Of a stretch of 64,000 bases of DNA, positions 56,841 to 64,000 are shown piece after piece (the stretch's first letter is position 1; every line of letters starts with the position of its first letter). Origin of the DNA: Ciona savignyi (Eukaryota > Chordata > Ascidiacea > Phlebobranchia > Cionidae); assembly GCA_000149265.1 (NCBI GenBank), contig CH003059.1, positions 124,001-188,000 of the forward strand, given 5' to 3'. Both the position numbers and the translations under genes were made by a program. A model generated the notes under the pieces. It searched no databases and was not told the origin of the DNA. It was given only the letters and a program-made list of their open reading frames with translations.

Positions 56841-59606
56841 ATGGACAAACTGAACTTTCCTAATATTGGCCGTGGTGGAAAAGGATTATCGTTGTTGCAA
56901 CTTCTGCAGGAAAAGAACAATCCTGTCGGCTTCCCTCAATCCCAGGATGAAGAAACTTCCCGCGCATCGTTGGGAGCCGTTAGTTCAACTCCAAATGTTC
57001 CAAACTTCATCGGTCGCGGCCGAGGATATGATCTTGGGGCGTCAGGTTCCTTGACATCGGGCGCGCAAGGTGGAATGTCATTTGTCCCCAAAGGAAGGGG
57101 ATCCATGTTGTTCAAGGAACTAGGAATTCACCATCCTGGTGGAAGTCAAACTTCACTATCACTGGACAATCTTTCTATTGCATCAAAGTCAAAAAGGTCT
57201 GAAGATTTGCCTGAAGTTTTATCACCACCTGCCCCTAGAAACACTTCAAGTGTCGATGCAAATATGGAGGTTGAACAACAGGAGGAAGTTATGAAGTATC
57301 ATGGGGTTGGAGGTTGCGTGAATGATATTCGGGTGAATTGTGTTCGAGTGAATTGTATCAACAGGGCTGTGTATCAATACCATGTCTCATTTAAACCAGA
57401 TGTCGACAGTAGAAACATGAGATTCTTGCTTTTAAACCAACACCGGGATGTTATTGGGAACACAAAAGCATTTGACGGAACCATACTGTACTTACCGAAG
57501 AAACTAGACCGGCATGAAGTGAAACTACATTCAACCCGACTCACCGATAACACAGAAGTTCTGCTTCACATCAAACTCACCAAAGCCCTGGATCCTTCTT
57601 CCACACAATTGATCCCATTTTACAACACTGTGCTGAAACGATGCATGAAGATACTGGAGATGTGCCCTGTCGGTCGCAACTATTATGACCCTAGTTCACC
57701 TAAAACATTGGAGAAGTTGCAACTTGTGTTGTGGCCAGGTTATGTTACTTCCATCAAAAAGTTTGAGGATGGTTTGATGCTGAACATTGATATTTCCCAT
57801 AAAGTGCTGCGCAAGGACACAGCCAAGCATGTGATGGTAGAAGCTTATAAGAAATCGCCCAACTTTTATCGGGAAACCTGTTTGAAGGAATTGGTTGGAG
57901 CAATTGTACTGACGCGTTACAACAACAAGAACTATCGAATCGATGACATTGCATGGAACATGACACCTTCCAGCACGTTCACCACCAGTAAAGGTGATAT
58001 GATCACATTTGTGGAGTATTATCGTGTTCAATATAAGATTGAGATCCAGGATTTGAAACAACCACTGTTGGTGCATCGACCAAAGAAAGAAACTCAACGA
58101 GAGTTTAAAAGAAAGGATGGTGAGGATCACCTCATATGTCTCGTGCCGGAGTTGTGCTTCCTAACTGGGCTTTCCGATAAACTGAGAAATGATTTCCGTG
58201 CAATGAGGGAACTTCGCGATAATACTTCGTTTGAACCCACCAAGCGCAACGCTTGTTTGGAGGAGTTTCTTATACGAGTCAACTCGAATGACAATGCAAG
58301 GCAAGAACTACTGAGGTGGGGTCTGGAGCTGGACATTCAAACTTGCTCCACAACCGCACGGACCCTGCCCAGCGAGAGAGTTATGGTCGGAAATAAACAA
58401 GTGTTTCTGTGCGGTCCTGAGGCAGATTTTGGTCGGGAAGTAATGAGATCACCTGTGATTACTCCGGTTCACATAGGAAACTGGCTGCTCGTGTTTGTGC
58501 GAAGAGATTCCAACAAAGCCGAACATTTCTTTGAGAAAATGGTGGAATGCACAAGGAAACTTGGGATTCAGCTGGAAAAGCCCAGGTTTCTGCAACTAAA
58601 CGACGACCGAACAACGAGTTACAAAGATGCGATTTCAACGTCATTGAACTCCAACACTCAGCTGGTGGTTTGTATTTTCCCATCTTCTCGTGACGATCGT
58701 TACAACGCAATCAAGAAGTTGTGTTGTGTGGATGTTCCTGTTCCTTCCCAAGTCATTATCTCCCGCACACTTCCCGATGACCCGAAAATCGGCAAATTTC
58801 GATCCGTCACCATGAAAATTGCGCTTCAGATCAACTGTAAGCTGGGAGGGGAGCTGTGGGCGGTGGATATCCCGTTGAAAGGTCTCATGGTTTGTGGGAT
58901 CGATGTTTATCATGATCCGTCCCGGAAAGCAAAGTCCGTCGCTGCATTTGTAGCGAGCACCAATAAATTAATGTCGACTTGGTTTTCCAAAGCAATCATA
59001 CAGAAACCACATCAAGAAATGATTGACGGCTTGAAAATCTGCTTTGTTGATTCATTAAACAAATACTACGAGCTCAACCATGCGCTGCCGGAACGAGTGG
59101 TTATATTCCGAGATGGTGTCGGTGATGGACAGTTGAAAGTGGTCGCAGAGCATGAGGTTGTGCAGCTGCAATCTTGCTTTGAAATGTTCTCCAAAATCAA
59201 AGGATCCGACTACAATCCCATGCTTTCCATGGTTGTCGTGTCCAAACGAATCAACACCAAGTTCTTCTCATGTGGGCGGAGTGGTTTATCGAACCCGTCG
59301 CCTGGCTCAGTGCTCGACCATACAGCAACTCGTCCTAATTGGCCGGATTACTTCCTGGTTTCCCAGCATGTCCGACAAGGCACTGTATCCCCCACCCACT
59401 ACATAGTGGTGAGCGGACATCACCACTTGAAACCCGATCACATGCAGAGATTATCCTACAAGTTGACTCACATGTATTACAACTGGCCAGGGACGGTACG
59501 AGTCCCTGCCCCATGTCAGTACGCACACAAACTTGCCTATCTTGTTGGGCAGAGCCTGGGACACCAACCATCCCCACAACTTTGTAACAAACTTTTTTAT
59601 CTTTAA
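56841..59606 (+). CDS. piwi: PIWI-clade Argonaute, single-exon
   Basis: piRNA-guided silencer of transposons, normally germline. 921 aa from ATG 56841; the frame is open from 56829 but without an upstream ATG. The N-terminus has arginine-glycine motifs (NIGRGGKG, FIGRGRGYDLG, PKGRGS) of the kind that are symmetrically dimethylated and bind Tudor proteins. The PAZ region spans about 255-395 (FYNTVLKR, GRNYYDP, LVLWPGYVTSI, DISHKVLR). MID/PIWI runs from about 540 to the end. The DEDH catalytic tetrad is complete at D688 (GIDVYHD), E726 (HQEMIDGLK), D758 (FRDGVGDGQL) and H896 (YAHKLAYLVGQS), with spacings 38 and 32 as in known slicers. The C-terminus NKLFYL is family-typical. The absence of introns across 2.8 kb is striking beside its intron-dense neighbours and suggests a functional retrocopy. 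Confidence 0.97.
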   Translation: MDKLNFPNIGRGGKGLSLLQLLQEKNNPVGFPQSQDEETSRASLGAVSSTPNVPNFIGRGRGYDLGASGSLTSGAQGGMSFVPKGRGSMLFKELGIHHPGGSQTSLSLDNLSIASKSKRSEDLPEVLSPPAPRNTSSVDANMEVEQQEEVMKYHGVGGCVNDIRVNCVRVNCINRAVYQYHVSFKPDVDSRNMRFLLLNQHRDVIGNTKAFDGTILYLPKKLDRHEVKLHSTRLTDNTEVLLHIKLTKALDPSSTQLIPFYNTVLKRCMKILEMCPVGRNYYDPSSPKTLEKLQLVLWPGYVTSIKKFEDGLMLNIDISHKVLRKDTAKHVMVEAYKKSPNFYRETCLKELVGAIVLTRYNNKNYRIDDIAWNMTPSSTFTTSKGDMITFVEYYRVQYKIEIQDLKQPLLVHRPKKETQREFKRKDGEDHLICLVPELCFLTGLSDKLRNDFRAMRELRDNTSFEPTKRNACLEEFLIRVNSNDNARQELLRWGLELDIQTCSTTARTLPSERVMVGNKQVFLCGPEADFGREVMRSPVITPVHIGNWLLVFVRRDSNKAEHFFEKMVECTRKLGIQLEKPRFLQLNDDRTTSYKDAISTSLNSNTQLVVCIFPSSRDDRYNAIKKLCCVDVPVPSQVIISRTLPDDPKIGKFRSVTMKIALQINCKLGGELWAVDIPLKGLMVCGIDVYHDPSRKAKSVAAFVASTNKLMSTWFSKAIIQKPHQEMIDGLKICFVDSLNKYYELNHALPERVVIFRDGVGDGQLKVVAEHEVVQLQSCFEMFSKIKGSDYNPMLSMVVVSKRINTKFFSCGRSGLSNPSPGSVLDHTATRPNWPDYFLVSQHVRQGTVSPTHYIVVSGHHHLKPDHMQRLSYKLTHMYYNWPGTVRVPAPCQYAHKLAYLVGQSLGHQPSPQLCNKLFYL

Positions 59607-60702
59607 TGATAATTTTACATTTCAGTTTAATTTTTCAGTTCTTTCACTTTTGCCATTAGACCATTTAACAAATTATTACTTACAGCCACAAGGTTAAATT
59701 GTCCGATTAACCTGTTATGTTGTGCTTTATTTCTATGGGTATTCCTATCATGATTAATATTTAGACTGATTTAACTGAAATAGATCTTGTATTCACTAGG
59801 CCTATTATGTTTTGATAACCCACATTCAGATGACAAATGATCCAAGCTATTACATTGCTGATGCTGTATTACACATTTATTTTACCTTTGGTATGCTGTC
59901 ATTTTAATCATTAGCATTATTTCTTTTACAATTTTAGTTCTGTTTTCCAAGTTCTGTTTTCGGTTGTGTTTTCGCTGAAATCATCTTCATTCTGTTGTTA
60001 CCATGTTTCACCACAACCACACATTATTTACATCTTTCATTAAATCTTCATTTTCTTTCATATTTATTTAAGGTGGAAAAATATCTAAATATAACTGGTT
60101 GTCAAACCTGCTTAGTGAACAATATTTATTTGTACATTGTGTACAAACATTGATTATTTGTTCCAACATGGAATAATTGTATTCAAAGATAAATAACTGT
60201 GGACCTTAATAATTCCAGGAATCATCAACGAAGGTTAGTAGAATAATCTGTTGTTTTTAACCAAGGGGGGAAACCACAATGAGCATTATAACATAGCAAT
60301 TATCACAATACCTTGTGCCACGTTACCATAACTGTTGATTTGAAGTCAGGGAATTAGTTAGTATTTAACTTTTTGAATTTAAAACTGCAACTATTTGAAG
60401 TCGGATATGTTTCTGCTGACCCTTCAATCACTATAATTTAATCCTACTTATTTTTACAGAAGAACAAAAACTAACCGCACTAAAACACTTATTAACCAAG
60501 TCGTACTCCTGTCTTGCGCAGCCCAACCAAGCTTCTCTCATATCAAGCTTAACATTGCTTAAGTTGATATCAGAAGCTTTGGATAATTTCATATTTTTGC
60601 TGTGTTTGAGGTAAAATTTGAATATCTATATAAAAACCTTTAAAAAAAGGGAGCATATTCAAAGCACACCAAACAACATTTAGAATCTTTGTTGTTGTGT
60701 TA
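59607..60702. other. PIWI 3' flank
   Basis: AT-rich, with ATTAAA at about 60042 as a possible poly(A) signal. A short open stretch after a TTTTTACAG acceptor-like site (about 60460-60565) has no recognisable protein. Nothing else is supported. Confidence 0.45.
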
Positions 60703-60988
60703 GGATAGGATATTCATGTTTATCCTCGTGAATGGGAAAACCAAGGGGGTTAACACATGGGCAATCATCAGATCACCTCGCGCCCATCGTCGGGTTACCG
60801 GAGCTATTGCAGTGTGTTGTGTATGATAGAAACATTCCTTCAATTTGGTTGAACCCATTAATCCGCTGGGTTCAGACAATGTTCGTAAAATGCCTTGCTC
60901 AAGGACACAACGATTAGCTAGCGACCAGTTTTGAACCTGCAACCTTTCGATTGAAAGGCGACGCACTTGACCGCCAGACCAACGGGCC
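60703..60988 (-). mobile_element. Full-length SINE family 1
   Basis: Complete minus-oriented copy, among the best preserved, from GATAGGATATTCATG to CGACGCACTTGACCGCCAGACC. Confidence 0.92.
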
Positions 60989-61194
60989 GGACAAACAGAA
61001 AAAAAACAGAAACAATGAAGAATCAAAATAAGATCCAATGTTTTCTATAAAAAATTATGCATGTAATATGATGTAAGACATTTCAATGTGTTTACTTCTA
61101 TTTTGGATACCGATAGTCTTCTAGTATTATCAATATCGGGTCATTGACTTGAAGTAATAAAAATTGGTGTGCAACAAACGTTATTATTTCCAGG

Positions 61195-61305
61195 TTTCTC
61201 CAATGCTAACTTTTCCCACAAAAGAATCTGTCACTCAAAATCCTGACACACGAAGCCTTAGATTTCTTCACAATTCAAAATTGAAGCTTGGATCTGCAAC
61301 CTAAA
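61195..61305 (+). repeat. Repeat family R1 fragment
   Basis: TTTCTCCAATGCTAACTT, TGTCACTCAAAATCCTGACA, GAAGCTTGGATCTGCAACCT. Inverted relative to 61680-61800. Confidence 0.75.
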
Positions 61306-61396
61306 CCCATAGTACCTCCAAAATATTGCTTAACATTTCCGAGTTGCTCTCTTTAAAACATCAAGGCACATTCAACACCTTTATTTCATAAAAATC

Positions 61397-61812
61397 TATA
61401 TGGCGTATACCCAATTAATACAGCTCTATGTGTGGCTGGAAGTGACATGTGGCCTTCTCTTAGTCATGATATTTAAACGAGTGTTTTGCTGAGTAACAAT
61501 GGCGGTGATTCCCCAATGTTTGTTTGGTTGAAAGCAGCATGTGCTAGGCTGCGCGCCGGTGTTCTCGTTTAGTTGTAAAGTTTTGTAATCGTGGAGCAGT
61601 GGATTGTAAAATAAAGGTGTTGAATGTGCATCTGCTAGCTGTTTTGTTTGAAAAAAGACGTAATTTTTGAGGGTTTTGAGTTTAGGTTGCAGATCCAAGC
61701 TTCAATTTTAAATTGTGAAAAAATCTAAGACTTCCTATGTCAGGATTTTGAGTGACAGTCGTTTTTGTGAGGTCAGTTTGCAATGGAGAGATGGGGAGCA
61801 TAATTGGTTGAA
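61397..61812 (-). repeat. Repeat family R1, near-complete copy
   Basis: Shares with 62972-63421 (reverse orientation) GGCGTATACCCAATTAA, GCTGCGCGCCGGTGTTCTCG, GATCCAAGCTTCAATTTTAA and ATTTTGAGTGACAGTCGTTT; the other end is TAATTGGTTGAACGCG. The imperfect inverted ends (GGCGTxxAACCAATTA) suggest a non-autonomous DNA transposon of about 420-450 bp. Confidence 0.8.
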
Positions 61813-61814
61813 CG

Positions 61815-61895
61815 CGTCCTCCACTATTACAACATTGCACAGCTTAACGAAAACACCGGCGCAAAGCCAATCACATGCTGCTTCCAACCGTTCGA
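61815..61895 (+). repeat. Repeat family R1 fragment
   Basis: CCACTATTACAACATTGCAC, GAAAACACCGGCGCAAAGCC and CACATGCTGCTTCCAA match the middle of the copy at 62972-63421. Confidence 0.7.
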
Positions 61896-62482
61896 ATGTA
61901 AGATTTATCGTCGCCATTATTGTATATATTTATATCGATGTCACGAGGGAATAAAATCGCCATTGTATTCCCTTTTTTCCCACAATTTCACCGAAGTATA
62001 AAACGCTCGTTTTTCACTGCCTTGATTTCCGTGGGTAATCGGTTCATTGATAATTTTAGTTTTGATTTAATTTCCTAAATCAGGTAGATTTGTGATCATT
62101 CATTTGTACATATATTTTTCCTTTTCCCGAAATAAAATCAAGTCGTTCTCGAACGTTTTCAACATCGTTATTCCCGCAAAGAAGTCTCAAAATGACGACC
62201 AGCGAGACTTTGCATCAAACAACTTAACTTGTGTGACGCAGTCTACCACATGCTGCCACGCGTTTGTTTAAATAAAGGTTAGACGGCACTCAGAGAGAAT
62301 ATGATCGGCGATTTCTGTCCATATGGATTCCCCCTTCGAACCCGAACTGAACACATTTAGAATTTTTTTATTTTATTGTTATTTTGTACCTAACAAAGTG
62401 ACAACTTTATTTAGAAAGCACGAATATCAAGTTTGGATTGGTACTCGCGAATCCATTACTTTCTGTTTGCAGAAAAACAAAG

Positions 62483-62600
62483 TTTACACACGGGCAATCG
62501 TCAGATCACCTCGTGTTCACCTTTGGGATTATCGGAGGTATAGCAGTGTGTTGTTTATAATTGAGACGTTCTTTTAATTTGGAAGCACCCATTATACAAA
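62483..62600 (-). mobile_element. SINE family 1, 3' fragment
   Basis: ACACACGGGCAATCGTCAGA, TCACCTCGTG, AGCAGTGTGTTGTTTATAAT, TAATTTGGAAGCACCCATTA. Confidence 0.8.
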
Positions 62601-62971
62601 AATTTAAATTGGGTCTTAAAATAGTGATCACTAAAAACGCGGTTGTGAATCTCTAGTAAAATCTCTAGTTTATGTGTGAAATTACTGTGCAAATATAGGC
62701 ATATAATCGTGGGCGATATGTTTGTCAGGGTCATTGCGTTCCTCTAAACGCATTTCTATTAGTCATTTCTGCCCGTTTCACTGATGTAATAAAGCAACAG
62801 GCATTTAATGCAGGAGATAGCGTGAATGATATTGGAAAACGGACGAGTGAAACGAGCACAGACAGTACAATTGGATTTGGCCATATTATCGGTGTACCCG
62901 ATAAAAGGAAAGAACATGTGCTACAGCGTGCACGGCCGCCTGAAAAAGTGCCCTTCAAGGTAGATATAGGA

Positions 62972-63421
62972 GGCGTTCAACTAATTATTCTCCCTATTTC
63001 TCCAATGCAAACTGACCTCACAAAAACGGCTGTCACTTAAAATCCAGACATAGGAAGTCTTAGATTTATTCACAATTTAAAATTAAAGCTTGGATCTGAC
63101 CCCTAAACTCAAAACCCCACAAAATTTTGTTTAAAAATTTTGAGCGCATACCCCTTCGTACATCGGCAACTTTTTCCCAACAAAACAGCTAGCAGATGCA
63201 CAATCAAGTCCTTTATTTCAGAAAGCACTGCTCCACGATTACAAAACTTTACAGCCAAACGAGAACACCGGCGCGCAGCCTAGCACATGCTGCTTTCAAA
63301 CAAACATTGGGGAATCACCACCATTGTTACTCAGCAAAACACTCGTTTAAAAACACTGACTCATGGAGGTTACCACTCGTCACATCCTGCCGTTCATAGA
63401 GGTCTTAATTGGTTATACGCC
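62972..63421 (+). repeat. Repeat family R1, near-complete copy
   Basis: Starts GGCGTTCAACTAATTATTCT and ends near TTGGTTATACGCC, imperfect inverted ends. The middle contains AAGCTTGGATCTGACCCC, GCTAGCAGATGCACAATCAA and CGAGAACACCGGCGCGCAGC. No coding capacity. Confidence 0.8.
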
Positions 63422-63518
63422 ATCTATAGCTCCACAAAAAAGCATTTTGCAGGCCTAGACGCTTTAATATATTGACACTATAGGCCTACTAGAATGCTGA
63501 TAATACATGAAAAATCAT

Positions 63519-63745
63519 ACCTGCTCTCACCGTCGGTTAACAGAGCGATTGCAGTGTGTTGTGTATGATACACAGTACACACGTTTGTTCAATTTGATAC
63601 AACCCATTAATCCACTGGGTTCAGGCAATGTCCATTAAGTGCCTTGCCTAAGGACACAACCGACTAGCTAGCGACCAGTTTCGCACCTGCAACCCTTCGA
63701 CTGAAAGGCGACGCACTCAACCGCCAGACTAACCGGGCGGACAAA
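63519..63745 (-). mobile_element. SINE family 1, lacking the 3' tail
   Basis: Minus-oriented copy from CTCTCACCGTCGGTTAACAG to the tRNA-like head CGACGCACTCAACCGCCAGACTAACCG. The last 255 bases of the window hold no supported gene. Confidence 0.85.
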
Positions 63746-64000
63746 TTTTGTGTTCAATTGTGTTTTCCGATTTCAATATATATATTTCTACAACTCGATA
63801 TAAAATTTGGAATCAATATTTTTTTCCAGTCCCGAGATATCGGCCATCAAATATTATAGGTCCCAGTGGTGCCAAAATCGAAGTTCGTGATACCACTATC
63901 ATTTTCGTTTTTCTGTGTCACTTGGGTAGATTGCACCTAGGCGGCGAGGGTGCGGCGCTAAGGTCAAGCAGGTCCAGTTCTTCTTAATTAAATTGGAAAA

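Noticed and set aside
60460-60565. Possible small exon downstream of PIWI after a TTTTTACAG site
   Set aside because: No recognisable protein and no convincing partner exon.
63748-63987. Possible KH-like exon (NIIGPSGAKIEV) after a T-rich acceptor
   Set aside because: Only about 15 residues look suggestive, no donor or partner exon is visible, and the window ends.

Overview
The window looks like nuclear DNA of an animal, most probably an ascidian tunicate of the genus Ciona. This is inferred from AT-rich DNA, compact intron-rich genes with GT-AG splice sites, proteins intermediate between fly and vertebrate homologues, and a very abundant tRNA-like SINE of about 285 bp that resembles composite SINEs reported from Ciona. 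No database search was possible. Exon models were built by hand from reading frame, splice consensus and homology. All spliced genes close in frame, apart from one doubtful exon in the PAK gene.

Layout. 1-755 is a 109-bp satellite that appears to derive from the SINE tail. 1341-3494 is a foldback-type element with long inverted arms around a 170-codon ORF. 4297-14880 (+) is a group II p21-activated kinase (PAK4/5/6 type) with a 100-N assembly gap in one intron. 17440-19133 (+) is a Stum/SPEC3 membrane protein. 20994-21875 (-) and 22136-24057 (+) are two divergent testis-specific-kinase-like (TSSK) genes, one intronless. 26813-30504 (-) holds four exons of a coiled-coil/EF-hand protein whose 5' end was not found. 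34842-44553 (+) is a complete 17-exon gephyrin gene. 46735-55265 (+) is a complete 14-exon Integrator subunit 13 (Asunder) gene. 56841-59606 (+) is an intact single-exon PIWI gene with the full DEDH tetrad. The last 4 kb is mostly repeats.

The genes do not form one pathway. Three protein kinases lie within 20 kb. The TSSK pair and PIWI suggest germline expression. Gephyrin makes molybdenum cofactor and scaffolds synapses, and INTS13 acts in snRNA 3' processing.

The most unusual signal is the relation between repeats and splice sites. In gephyrin, an array of 33-bp and 18-bp units carries a CAG|GTA acceptor at every unit and ends exactly at the real exon start. In INTS13, a 28-bp minisatellite begins exactly at the 5' splice site and repeats a GTGAGT/GTGGGT donor about 12 times. 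Another gephyrin donor lies in an 18-bp triplication, and another acceptor is duplicated. In addition, several sense-oriented SINE copies end 3-45 bp upstream of 3' splice sites. Nested DNA transposons with clear target-site duplications (hAT-like 8 bp, Mutator-like 10 bp) interrupt two SINEs.
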